IMG/VR virus record: IMGVR_UViG_3300037502_000305
Span: 1-31,139 of that record
DNA from: a virus
DNA length: 31,139 bases
Strand: one strand, 5' to 3'
A model generated the notes under the pieces. The model was not told where the DNA came from and made no database searches. It saw nothing but the letters and a program-made list of their open reading frames with translations. Made by a program: the position numbers and the translations under genes. This document shows, one piece after another, positions 1 through 8,079 of this stretch (position 1 is the first letter of the stretch; each line of letters opens with the position of its first letter).

Positions 1-127
1 AAGGTTAACTTGGAAAGGCTCTACCTCAAGAACACGGTCAGTCAGGGTCAGCGTAGACGTAGCGTCAAAGTCGCAAGTAGCGTCACGAACGATAGAGTCG
101 GTGTTGACTTTCTGAAGGGTGGTGCGG
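1..127. repeat. Terminal direct repeat, left copy (circular overlap)
   Basis: Positions 1-127 are identical to 31013-31139. The capsid gene reads through the junction without a break when the copies are merged, which shows the window is a circular or circularly permuted genome of 31,012 bp. A length of exactly 127 is the usual largest k-mer of a common short-read assembler, so the repeat is probably an assembly overlap and not a physical terminal repeat. Confidence 0.95.
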
Positions 128-255
128 TAGTTTACGTTGGGAAGAATCTCAATGAGTCCCTTGTCCAGCGTGTCTGCGCTCAAAAGAGCAGCAGAGATGT
201 ACTTGCTGGCAAATTGTCCAGCGTACGAAGTAGTGATTGAAGTTGTAGTAGGCAT
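1..255 (-). CDS. Major capsid protein, N-terminal 85 codons (continues at 31012)
   Basis: First part of a gene cut by the arbitrary opening of the circle. The ATG at 255 begins MPTTTSITTSYAGQFAS and the frame is open to base 1, giving 85 codons; it continues at 31012 down to 30341 for a total of 308 residues. The role is the shell subunit of the capsid. The call rests on length, on position directly after the scaffold-like gene (13 bp gap) and after an XkdF-like protease, and on typical capsid phrases in the second half. The start has no Shine-Dalgarno; the leader is A-rich (AATAAAAACCGAAG), as usual for Bacteroidota. HK97-fold membership is inference. Confidence 0.8.
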   Translation of the reverse strand, partial: MPTTTSITTSYAGQFASKYISAALLSADTLDKGLIEILPNVNYRTTLQKVNTDSIVRDATCDFDATSTLTLTDRVLEVEPFQVNL

Positions 256-267
256 CTTCGGTTTTTA

Positions 268-864
268 TTATTTGTTAAGACGTGCAAGGACTCGGTCAAT
301 CGCCTTTGAGGGGCGGTTAAATTCTACCTTGTTGACTTGCTTTTTTTCGGGGTTGTGTTTGATGGGCTTCGCAGCAGGTGCAGCAGAAAGCTCGGCTTTA
401 ACCGCAGCCATCTCCTCCTTCTTGGCGTAGCCGCCCATCTCCTCACGCATTGCTTTCATCTCCTCACGCATCATTGCAATCTCCTCAAGGACTTTCTCCA
501 CGATGGCTGCAACGGCAGGAGCTTCTTCTTTTACTTCGACCTCTGCGAGTTCGGTTTCGGTAGACTCTTCGGCTGATGCTTCAACCTCAATCTCTACCTT
601 CTCCTCTACTTCTTCAGCCTTCTCTTTAATTTCAGCGATAACGCCTTCTTCGGTGATGACCAATACACGGCCATCAGCAAGAAGATGCTCACCAACAGGA
701 GCAGGAACACGGTCTTCGCCACTAACGACAAATACCTCGTTTCCTGCTTCAAATACTTCAGCCTCAAGAACGGCTCCGTTCTCAAGGGTCATTTGCTCAA
801 ACTTAACCTCACGGATGGAGCTAAGTTCAGCAAGGATGCGGTTAAGGATATTATTTGCTTTCAT
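268..864 (-). CDS. Scaffold-like capsid assembly protein
   Basis: A 198-residue, highly charged protein directly upstream of the capsid gene. Residues 1-75 look folded (for example NEVFVVSGEDRVPAPVGEHL). Residues 80-165 are a long acidic, Glu/Val/Ala-rich helical or coiled-coil stretch (EEIAMMREEMKAMREEMGG). The C-terminus is basic (KPIKHNPEKKQVNKVEFNRP, ending RVLARLNK). An acidic coiled middle with a basic capsid-binding tail is the usual build of phage scaffolding proteins. The order protease, scaffold, capsid supports this. The start ATG at 864 has the TTATTTAG leader 7 nt upstream. It might also be a decoration or internal core protein, but position makes scaffold the better call. Confidence 0.68.
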   Translation of the reverse strand: MKANNILNRILAELSSIREVKFEQMTLENGAVLEAEVFEAGNEVFVVSGEDRVPAPVGEHLLADGRVLVITEEGVIAEIKEKAEEVEEKVEIEVEASAEESTETELAEVEVKEEAPAVAAIVEKVLEEIAMMREEMKAMREEMGGYAKKEEMAAVKAELSAAPAAKPIKHNPEKKQVNKVEFNRPSKAIDRVLARLNK

Positions 865-903
865 ATCTAACTAAATAAAAGATGGTTGGTTGTTTGTTAC
901 ATT

Positions 904-1065
904 TTATGGATTGATGATTACATCACCCTGACCTACTAAAGAGCCTATCCCTTGAGCAGGAAGTGACCCATCGCAGCATTTACGTGAGTAGGTGTTATCC
1001 TTGCAGAGACATCCTCTGTTGCCGCCTCTTGGTGAGGCTACGGGTAGCTTTTGTGGTCGTATCAT
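904..1065 (-). CDS. Cysteine-rich small protein in the head module
   Basis: A 53-residue protein whose ATG overlaps the stop of the upstream protease gene (ATGA). It has four cysteines in a compact core, CLCKDNTYSRKCC (residues 19-31), followed by DGSLPAQGIGSL. I recognise this CLCKDxTYSRKCCDG pattern from small proteins beside capsid genes of Bacteroidota phages, but no function is known to me. The clustered cysteines suggest a zinc knuckle or disulfide knot. Its place between protease and scaffold suggests a minor head component. The 39 bp after its stop carry no gene. Confidence 0.72.
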   Translation of the reverse strand: MIRPQKLPVASPRGGNRGCLCKDNTYSRKCCDGSLPAQGIGSLVGQGDVIINP

Positions 1066-1994
1066 AGTTTGCCCAGTTCTTTAAGTTTAGATTCAGACCA
1101 ACGCTTTGCAGCAAGTCCACCCCATAGCAGGTAGCTGATAGTGCCGCAAGCGGTAGTGTCGTTCTCATCGTAGTATTCTTCGGCTCTTGATAAGTACGAG
1201 TACATCCGAGTGATTGTTTCTACGCTCACGGGCTTGCCTTGCGCCAACTGCTGCGCTCTTACTTTACCAACAGGTGTAGCACATTTGTTGCCGTTCTTCT
1301 CATTCAGCACAATCCCACGCTTGGCGTTGTTGCGTACCGCTTGGGGATAGTCAGAGTAGGATTCCAATTCCATACGCTTTCCGCCTTTCTTGCGACCATC
1401 CTTTTTGATGATGGCTACAATCTGCGACAATAGCAGAGCCGCCTCTTGCTCCTCAAGACGCTCCATCTCTTGCTTGGCAAAGTTCATCTTGTCCACGAAG
1501 TAGCCCTCAATGGAGAAGCCCTTGACCTTGCCTGTCTTTACGAAGCCATCCCATATCTCTGGGTTATTGACCTTCATAGAAACCATCCACGTACCAACAG
1601 GCAACTCAAAGCCGTACTTCTTGCTCTTGTCGTGAACTTCATCCTCAATAATCCAAGACTCTACAACCGTGAGGCCGTTGATGCCCACCTCGTGTTCAAG
1701 TGTAGCGTTGTTTTGCTTGGCCTTCTGGAAGAACATCTCACTCGCTTTGCGGATAGTGTCTTGGCTGAAGTACACATAAAATTCATTCTCGCCATCCACT
1801 CGGTAGATGGGTTTGTTGGGAACGAGTGCTGCTCCCATTAGGATGCGCTTCTCGTTATCCTGTGCAGCGAACTCCACACGCTCTGACTTGAGCGCAATAA
1901 AGTCCTCCTCAATGGCTGGATGTTCCACAAGGCTGATGGCATCAATCCCCGTGAGTGCCATCGTTTCATCTAAAATAAGTTCTATCAGTTTCAT
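1062..1994 (-). CDS. XkdF-like head maturation protease with C-terminal extra domain
   Basis: A 310-residue protein. Residues about 45-180 match the XkdF-like (PBSX) family: IYRVDGENEFYVYFSQDTIR, then LEHEVGINGLTVVESWII, GTWMVSMKVNNPEIWDGF and KGFSIEGYFVDKM. This family is regarded as the head maturation protease and is found beside scaffold and capsid genes, as here. A Lys-rich linker (KKDGRKKGGKRME) leads to a second domain of about 100 residues, from ESYSDYPQAVRNNAKRGI through RAQQLAQGKPVSVETITRMY to SKLKELGKL, known to me from other phage head proteins but of unknown role. The first ATG at 1994 shares its last bases with the tape measure stop. The protease role is inference from family; catalytic residues were not assigned. 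Confidence 0.72.
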   Translation of the reverse strand: MKLIELILDETMALTGIDAISLVEHPAIEEDFIALKSERVEFAAQDNEKRILMGAALVPNKPIYRVDGENEFYVYFSQDTIRKASEMFFQKAKQNNATLEHEVGINGLTVVESWIIEDEVHDKSKKYGFELPVGTWMVSMKVNNPEIWDGFVKTGKVKGFSIEGYFVDKMNFAKQEMERLEEQEAALLLSQIVAIIKKDGRKKGGKRMELESYSDYPQAVRNNAKRGIVLNEKNGNKCATPVGKVRAQQLAQGKPVSVETITRMYSYLSRAEEYYDENDTTACGTISYLLWGGLAAKRWSESKLKELGKL

Positions 1995-3610
1995 TATCCG
2001 AATGTTGCGGTTCTTACTCGTCTGCGGTCAAGCTCTGTTCCTGAAATAACCTCGCCACTAACCACATAAGCCTTTATGGGCTTTTGGAATTGTGAGGCAA
2101 GGCTTTCTACCAAGATATTCCCACCGCTGCTTGATACGATGTTAAAGTTCGCAGGTCGTGATGCTGCGCTAAAGTCTGATTGCTGAGGAGTTTCAGAATC
2201 TGCTTTAAATCTTGTTTTTGCTATTGTTGCAATCTGAGCAGTACCTGACGCAGCAATGATTGCTGACTTTGCAAAGGCAACTCCTGATGCAACATCAACA
2301 GGGTTAGAATATGCGCTAACAATACCCGATGCAGTATTTACAATTGCATTAGCAAGTTGTAAGGCTTTGTTTGTTTTAAATGCTTGTTCAGCATCCTTCT
2401 CCTCGTTTGTGGCAAGTGCATAGTACAAATCCGAAAATGCAACAAATGCCTGTTGAGCGAGGTCTAACGACTGAAGGAATGCTTCAAGTTCTAATTGATT
2501 TGATTCTTCGGTATTGCCTTTCTTGAAATCAATATATGCATTATCTAAATCCTGTCTTTGAGATAGCAACTGCTTGTATAGTGCAGTTTCCGTTTTGCCT
2601 TGTCGCTCAAGTTCTGAAATCTGCAAATCAATAGCCTTTCTTCGTAGCTTATAGGCATCCTCATAGTATTTGGCCTCAATTTTAAGACGCTCACGAGCAG
2701 ACAATCTTGTGGCTACATCAACATCGTAAAGGACTGTTTCAGCGTTAGATTTAAAATTATCAAACAACTGACCTGTGCGCTCAAGGCTTACGGCATCAAG
2801 TTCCGTTTGTTGATTTGTAATATCAAGACGCTCTTGCTGAAGACCTAATATGTTTGCTTGATATTCCGACTGCTGACCTAAAACTCGCTCTTGAATATCC
2901 AACAACTCTATTGACTTGGATTGATATGCAAGTTCATTTTCTTGAGTTGGTTGGAGTTTTCTCTTTAGGTCTAAATAATCTAATTGTATTTTAACTTGCT
3001 TTTCTTCGTCAACTATTTGCTGCTTTAGGATGGAGTTCAAGCGATTGTTGGCCTTTTCTCGCTCAGTAAGGTTTTTATTTATGTCATCACGCTTTTGACG
3101 CTCAATCTCTGCATTCTTCTGACCCGCTAATTGAATACGCTGACGTTCTACCTCTGCGGCATTTGCTGCTTTCTCAAGTTCAGTTAGTTTTTCTGATTCG
3201 GTATTTACATCGGCAATTGCTTTGATTAATCCCTTGAATGAAGTAATATCTCCGCTTAATGCCTTAAACACCACTCCAATCAACCCTGTTACTCGGTTGA
3301 GTGAGGTATTTAAAAAATCAACTGCCTGCTGACTTGATAAGAACGCATCACCAATCTTGTCAATAGCAAGCGCACCAATGGCGAGTGTTTTTAATGAACC
3401 CGCAAGATTCTTGATTTTGCCTTCCGATTTAGATACTTCTTTTGTGGCCTTGTCAGCACTTTTGGCGGCCTTTGAGAATGCTTTGGATGAATCGTCACCA
3501 AACTCATTGACCGCTGACGTTAAATCATCAACTTCTTTGTTGGCCTTTTCAACCTCCTGAACAAAGTCAGAACTATCGCCTTCAATTTTTACCGTTTCTA
3601 CTACTGACAT
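1994..3610 (-). CDS. Tail tape measure protein
   Basis: A 538-residue protein, Lys/Glu/Gln-rich and mostly helical. It has coiled-coil stretches at roughly 10-75 and 140-400, a hydrophobic Ala/Ile segment near 425-475 (NAIVNTASGIVSAYSNPVDV) and the C-terminal phrase AYVVSGEVISGTELDRRRVR, a common ending of tape measures in Bacteroidota phages. The protein fills the tail tube and sets its length; at about 0.15 nm per residue it predicts a tail near 80 nm, short for a siphovirus (inference). Its ATG overlaps the previous stop by one base (TAATG). It lies at the end of the tail block, before the head protease. Confidence 0.85.
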   Translation of the reverse strand: MSVVETVKIEGDSSDFVQEVEKANKEVDDLTSAVNEFGDDSSKAFSKAAKSADKATKEVSKSEGKIKNLAGSLKTLAIGALAIDKIGDAFLSSQQAVDFLNTSLNRVTGLIGVVFKALSGDITSFKGLIKAIADVNTESEKLTELEKAANAAEVERQRIQLAGQKNAEIERQKRDDINKNLTEREKANNRLNSILKQQIVDEEKQVKIQLDYLDLKRKLQPTQENELAYQSKSIELLDIQERVLGQQSEYQANILGLQQERLDITNQQTELDAVSLERTGQLFDNFKSNAETVLYDVDVATRLSARERLKIEAKYYEDAYKLRRKAIDLQISELERQGKTETALYKQLLSQRQDLDNAYIDFKKGNTEESNQLELEAFLQSLDLAQQAFVAFSDLYYALATNEEKDAEQAFKTNKALQLANAIVNTASGIVSAYSNPVDVASGVAFAKSAIIAASGTAQIATIAKTRFKADSETPQQSDFSAASRPANFNIVSSSGGNILVESLASQFQKPIKAYVVSGEVISGTELDRRRVRTATFG

Positions 3611-3750
3611 TATCTGCGAATCTTTAGGAACTCATCCCACGTCTTAGGAATTGCGTACTTGCCTTTGGCGATGTCAATCGCCTCTGACTGCTTGCGCCAC
3701 TCGTCTAACTGCAAGAGTTCAATTAAATAACCTAAATAACTTGGCTTCAT
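3610..3750 (-). CDS. Small hypothetical protein between tail hub and tape measure
   Basis: A 46-residue frame (MKPSYLGYLIELLQLDEWRK, ending WDEFLKIRR) fills the gap between two large tail genes. Its ATG overlaps the upstream stop (ATGA) and its TAA overlaps the tape measure start (TAATG), which strongly supports real translation. It is helical and amphipathic. Genes placed immediately before the tape measure often encode assembly factors, but I do not recognise this one. Confidence 0.75.
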   Translation of the reverse strand: MKPSYLGYLIELLQLDEWRKQSEAIDIAKGKYAIPKTWDEFLKIRR

Positions 3751-5915
3751 ACTACGTTAAGGAGTTCAAATGTTGCTTTGCCTGTCGTAAGATTGACCTG
3801 TGCGCTGTTCACTATGTACTTGTTGTTGTTCCAGATTATCGCATCATTCAAGTCCAAGTTGATTAGCGCACCTAATGGAAGCACCGCATCCACTTGCAAA
3901 ATCCTACGCTTTGAATTGTATAGGTCGGTGATGTAGTCAAGCCAATACTCATTGTATAGGTTCTTGCTTACGCTTTGCAAATGGTATGGGTCAATGTCTG
4001 CTCCAAAGCAGATGGTGTGTGATGCTCCTGCGCTTGTTGGTAGATTAGACGTATTGGCGTACCAGCAAGTAGTAACCTCACGGCTTGTCACATTGTCTGA
4101 GTTTACAAAAGCGACTGAATTGGAGCTAATATCATAATCTCCAAACGCACCATAAAAAACAACAGGTGCGCCTAAGTACATATTAAACGTACCATCTTCA
4201 TTTGCATTTTGCGTGATGCTTTTGTAGACGAGTACGTTTGTGACCGTGTTTGTATGCTCGTCAGTTAGGCGCTCAAACAAAGGACATTCAAAAGGTGTCT
4301 CTACAATAAACTCCTCACCATCAAAAGTCAAGAATGCACGTAGGTCGCCATAGCCCGTGTTGTTGGTCTGCCGATAGACATATCCTAATATCTGCTCTGT
4401 GTCTTGGTACTTAAACTCAATCTCTCGGTATAGCGTTGGTCGGTTTACCGCATACTCCGTGATGTCAAAATAGGTCTGGTAGTCTTTGTCGCTTCCTGCT
4501 GCGTACCAATCATCCAACGGCTGAAGCAAGAAACTTGTACCACTTGGTACGATGACCATATTGTACATCTTCAAGATACCAGCAAGGAAGTCCTTTACCT
4601 TAATCTCAGGCATCAGGTCGGTAACAACCACTGTGAAGGTGTACACCGCAGCAAGCGTTTGGTCTACCGAGAATGATACTGCGCTTGTTGATGCGTCAAC
4701 GCCCGAATAGTCGGTACATTGATAGTTCATCTGCGCTGCTACCTGCGGCCTGATGAACAACTGAATCTCATCCCCAGCAACATAGTTAAGAGCAGCCATC
4801 GTGCTTGTCACCGATGTGGAAGGATGTGCGTCAACTAAAATAGAATAGTCAAACACACCATTTCGGAACACGCCAAGCTCATAGGGTTGGTCTACGTTGT
4901 TCATCGTGATGTCAAGGTCATACGCCTTGCTATCTACAACTGTCCACGTTTCGGTGGTTAGATTGAATTGGCTACCGCTACCTGTATTTCGGTTGAAGTT
5001 AATCAGCCTCCATTCAATGTCGTTACCACTTGAGAACATATACCCCTCAAAGCGGTGAAGCCATAGCGATAAGTCTACAAATGGATTAGCAGATAAGAAC
5101 GAGCCTGTGAAGGTGATTCCGTATTTTACTTCTATTGCGTTAAGAATAGCCGTTACTTTGAGCGCAGGCTTAAGCTCGTAGTAATGGCATCCGTGCATTT
5201 CATTGACCCCCTTGTAGTGCAGGTTGGGGTCAAACTTGTCACCGCTATCTGAATCGTAGTACCAATTCTTTACAGGACTCATCAACGGATAGAACAACGG
5301 AGCATACGTATCTTCAGTGAGCCTTTCAAATACCGCATTGTCAGTATATGCGTGGTTGTACTCGCTGAAATCAAGGTCATACAGATAGTCATCGCCAAAC
5401 AAATCAGATAGATTTACCAACCCCCCATAGAAGGTAATTGTATATGCGTATGGTTGCGTGCCTTTCAACTGAACGCCCTCAAGTTCAACAACACCACTAC
5501 GGAATGGGATAGAGTTGATTTCTATTTGTGCGTCTTGCCGTAACCGCCCATCAAAAGAGGTTTGGTATGTGGTGCTTGAATAAGAGCCACCCAAGTCATC
5601 TAACTTATCAGCACAACAAGAGCCAGCCTCTACAACCCCACCATCTTTCAGTACTCGGAACTTGTACTGCAAAAACAAAGACTCGCCATTTAAGAGCGTA
5701 TTCTTTGTCAAGGTAGACGAGTCTATGTCTGTGCGATAATAGTGGCTGAAAATGGCGTTATTCCAAGCCGTAGCAGGTACGGTGAAGCTCTGCGTGAAAT
5801 CCGTGAACACCTTGCTGATGTCTTGGATATTCTGCACCGATAGATTGATGCTGATTTCCTCGTCATCAAACAGGTCAAGCCGAAAGTCGTTGATGTAGAT
5901 GTCTACCTTGTTCAT
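3747..5915 (-). CDS. Large tail protein (baseplate or tail hub candidate)
   Basis: A 722-residue, Tyr/Asn/Ser-rich, beta-dominated protein with no signal peptide. It begins MNKVDIYINDFRLDLFDDEE followed by ISINLSVQNIQDISK and TDFTQSFTVPAT, a start I know from large tail proteins of Bacteroidota phages. Near the C-terminus it has ILQVDAVLPLGALINLDLND followed by a nucleotide-free beta segment ending FELLNVV, resembling the tail hub (gp27/gpD-like) end of baseplate proteins. It sits between another tail structural gene and the tape measure region, which fits a distal tail or hub role. The specific function is inference. Confidence 0.65.
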   Translation of the reverse strand: MNKVDIYINDFRLDLFDDEEISINLSVQNIQDISKVFTDFTQSFTVPATAWNNAIFSHYYRTDIDSSTLTKNTLLNGESLFLQYKFRVLKDGGVVEAGSCCADKLDDLGGSYSSTTYQTSFDGRLRQDAQIEINSIPFRSGVVELEGVQLKGTQPYAYTITFYGGLVNLSDLFGDDYLYDLDFSEYNHAYTDNAVFERLTEDTYAPLFYPLMSPVKNWYYDSDSGDKFDPNLHYKGVNEMHGCHYYELKPALKVTAILNAIEVKYGITFTGSFLSANPFVDLSLWLHRFEGYMFSSGNDIEWRLINFNRNTGSGSQFNLTTETWTVVDSKAYDLDITMNNVDQPYELGVFRNGVFDYSILVDAHPSTSVTSTMAALNYVAGDEIQLFIRPQVAAQMNYQCTDYSGVDASTSAVSFSVDQTLAAVYTFTVVVTDLMPEIKVKDFLAGILKMYNMVIVPSGTSFLLQPLDDWYAAGSDKDYQTYFDITEYAVNRPTLYREIEFKYQDTEQILGYVYRQTNNTGYGDLRAFLTFDGEEFIVETPFECPLFERLTDEHTNTVTNVLVYKSITQNANEDGTFNMYLGAPVVFYGAFGDYDISSNSVAFVNSDNVTSREVTTCWYANTSNLPTSAGASHTICFGADIDPYHLQSVSKNLYNEYWLDYITDLYNSKRRILQVDAVLPLGALINLDLNDAIIWNNNKYIVNSAQVNLTTGKATFELLNVV

Positions 5916-7105
5916 CGGATTAGGCTGCGTTGGTCAAAGGCCAAGTTGAATGTCATCGTGTAGTTGATGAGCTTTTGGTTGACGTGCTTTTGGTATTCAA
6001 TCGTTCCACGCTCTGGAACAACGGCATACCAAGTGCCATTGATTAGGATGGTCACATTCTCACTCATCAAGATGTCTTCAATCACATCGTTATGGTCTTC
6101 CCCTACGAAACCTGTATTAAGTGTGTAGGAGTTGCGTGAGTTTACGTTGAACGAGGTGTATTTGCCTATGCTTGCAGTTGGGCTTGTGAAGGCATCGTTG
6201 TAGATACTCTTTTCATACGAATCTTGCACGAACGCACCACGCTCATCGCTTCGCTTGAAGAATGTCAAGTAGTCCAACACACCATAGCGGTTGATGAATG
6301 ATACCTGATATGGAGTGTATCTTGGCTCGCACGTCAAGATAAACCTTTGGCTGAACAAAAGCGTAGATGAAGAATTGTAAACCTCTACATCGTAGTAGTC
6401 ACCCGTATCGTGTGTTGATGGCTTGATGCTATTGTCAAGGTACGGATTGTTCTGAAGGTTCTGAGGGTAAACTGCTGCGTAGATTACCGAAGTATTAGTG
6501 CTTGTGCCTGCCGCTGGAATGGTAGAAGTTGAGGTAGCATAATAGAAGAAATCCTCATCACCATTGTTCCAACTGATTTTGATGTAGTCAATAGCTTGAA
6601 GATTATTCAAGGCGAGTAGACCATACTGACTTGCTAATACATATCGGTCACGACTTACTGACAAACTTGCGCTTGTGATAGCCGTGCTTGCAAGACTGCT
6701 ATTCCATCCATCAGCAGCCAAGAACGAATAGGTGTTTGAGTTTGACCATACCGCAGTTGAGGGTGCTGCTCCGTTATCAGAGTACGTCCAATCACCTCGT
6801 GGTGTTACCCATAGAATTTCGCCTGTTGGTGAGTTGACATATCCAGACGCATCATAGATGGTGAAGTCGTGGGTGAACTGGTCACGAACAAGGTCGCTGA
6901 TTTCAAAATTGATTACCTCGTCAACCGAGTAATCCTTACTCAACGAGTAGTCGGTAGTCGTTGGCAATGATGGTGAACCAATCAACAACGAAAGCGTCAT
7001 TGAGTCCAATGAATCGTTTGCAAGGGTGTTGTTCTTTCCCGTGATAAAGATTGGGCTGCGAGCCATCATTAGGCTTGATGGATAGCCGAGCGTTGGTGTA
7101 CTCAT
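5912..7105 (-). CDS. Tail structural protein
   Basis: A 397-residue, Ser/Thr/Asn-rich beta protein overlapping both neighbours by 4 nt. Distinct phrases are LGYPSSLMMARSPIFITGKN near the N-terminus, LVRDQFTHDFTIYDASGYVN, YIKISWNNGDEDFFYYAT, and ILTCEPRYTPYQVSFINRYG in the second half, which continues VLDYLTFFKRSDER. I know this last pattern from conserved tail proteins of Bacteroidota phages. No catalytic motif is visible. Position directly before the large hub-like gene suggests a distal tail or tail tip component. Confidence 0.62.
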   Translation of the reverse strand: MSTPTLGYPSSLMMARSPIFITGKNNTLANDSLDSMTLSLLIGSPSLPTTTDYSLSKDYSVDEVINFEISDLVRDQFTHDFTIYDASGYVNSPTGEILWVTPRGDWTYSDNGAAPSTAVWSNSNTYSFLAADGWNSSLASTAITSASLSVSRDRYVLASQYGLLALNNLQAIDYIKISWNNGDEDFFYYATSTSTIPAAGTSTNTSVIYAAVYPQNLQNNPYLDNSIKPSTHDTGDYYDVEVYNSSSTLLFSQRFILTCEPRYTPYQVSFINRYGVLDYLTFFKRSDERGAFVQDSYEKSIYNDAFTSPTASIGKYTSFNVNSRNSYTLNTGFVGEDHNDVIEDILMSENVTILINGTWYAVVPERGTIEYQKHVNQKLINYTMTFNLAFDQRSLIR

Positions 7106-7611
7106 TGGAAGTCTGTTGGGTCTATTTTAAAAGCATTAAGCAAATCAGGCGGCAAGCGATTAAATGCTATCCCGAATGGTGTGCTGAAGAATTTGGTTGC
7201 AGGAATACCTTGTCTATATACGGATTCTCTAACCGCAAATGGATTCAGTCCTTTGCTTTGCGCCCATTGTTTAAACGCAGATACAGGTGGCTTTTTGTTT
7301 TTGAATTGAAATGGACTATTTGGGGCTTTTTGCTTCCAAATCTTTCCCTTGTTGTTTTTCCTATTAAATGAACTCGTAGACTTTCTTGTGCCTCCTGCTC
7401 CTTTGACACCTTTGTCTTGATATTCACCATAGTCCTCCATTGAGAAAACCAATTCAAACTTGTTTCCTGTAAAGTAGATATTGTATTTAATAGAACTATA
7501 TAGCTCCTTGCTGAAGTTGTGTTTTCCTTTGGTGAGGTTGCTTCTCGCCTGTTGGACTACATACTTGCCGAACTTAATAAGCACCGCAGAAATCAACTCC
7601 TCTCGTGCCAT
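7102..7611 (-). CDS. Head-tail joining / tail completion protein (HK97 gp10-like)
   Basis: A 169-residue basic protein. The N-terminal helix (ISAVLIKFGKYVVQQARSNL) is followed by SKELYSSIKYNIYF and the phrase YGEYQDKGVKGAGG, then a basic, Asn/Lys-rich loop and RKSTSSFNRKN. The pattern of an early helix, a beta hairpin and (E/D)(Y/F)G(V/T)(G)-like motif is typical of HK97 gp10-like tail completion proteins. Its partner upstream (8079-7612) looks like a tail terminator, the usual pairing. Assignment is by pattern and context. Confidence 0.55.
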   Translation of the reverse strand: MAREELISAVLIKFGKYVVQQARSNLTKGKHNFSKELYSSIKYNIYFTGNKFELVFSMEDYGEYQDKGVKGAGGTRKSTSSFNRKNNKGKIWKQKAPNSPFQFKNKKPPVSAFKQWAQSKGLNPFAVRESVYRQGIPATKFFSTPFGIAFNRLPPDLLNAFKIDPTDFQ

Positions 7612-8079
7612 TTAGCAAACGCTGATTTCAGTGTTAGCAAGCAACACATCAAACGTAGCAGTCCATCCTGCAAGCAGGTTCTCATAACGCTCGCTGAAAG
7701 GCGTAGCCGTTGCAGTACCATCCAACTGATAAAGGTCGGTGTACAACGTACCTCTGCGTAGTTCCGTGATGACATCGTTGATTACCGCAAGCTGGGTGTT
7801 CAGAATGTCCTGCTCGTTGCTCGTTCCATAGAACGGCTCTGCCTGCGCTCGTGGGTTCTCTTTGGTTTCATCTACCAAGTCCATACATACGAGGCTTACG
7901 TTCATCCGAACGATTTGGCCTTCAAATGTTGCTTGGTTGACAATGATATGGCTAAGCGGAAAGATGGTCTGCTTGTTCAGGTCAATGTCAAAGATGTCAC
8001 CTGTGGTGACCACGTTCACTTGGCTATGCGCTTCAAGGGTGTCCTTGAGCTTGGTCGTGATGTCGTAAAACTGCCTCAT
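7612..8079 (-). CDS. Tail terminator-like protein
   Basis: A 155-residue protein of alternating helix and strand: MRQFYDITTKLKDTLEAHSQ, then VVTTGDIFDIDLNKQTIFPL, SHIIVNQA, MNVSLVCMDLVDETKENPRA and LAGWTATFDVLLANTEISVC at the end. A short alpha/beta protein with this order next to a gp10-like gene fits the tail terminator (gpU-like) fold. Its ATG at 8079 overlaps the stop of the -1 frame of the upstream chaperone gene (ATGA), while the 0-frame stop lies 14 nt away; this bears directly on the frameshift finding. Confidence 0.5.
   Translation of the reverse strand: MRQFYDITTKLKDTLEAHSQVNVVTTGDIFDIDLNKQTIFPLSHIIVNQATFEGQIVRMNVSLVCMDLVDETKENPRAQAEPFYGTSNEQDILNTQLAVINDVITELRRGTLYTDLYQLDGTATATPFSERYENLLAGWTATFDVLLANTEISVC

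Noticed and set aside
503-874. Plus-strand frame of 123 codons, Ser/Thr-rich
   Set aside because: It is the antisense of the acidic scaffold gene; Glu/Ala codons read backwards give Ser/Ala. No promoter or leader on the plus strand.
1446-1841. Plus-strand frame of 131 codons
   Set aside because: Antisense of the XkdF-like protease, whose motifs are convincing; no leader or neighbour on that strand.
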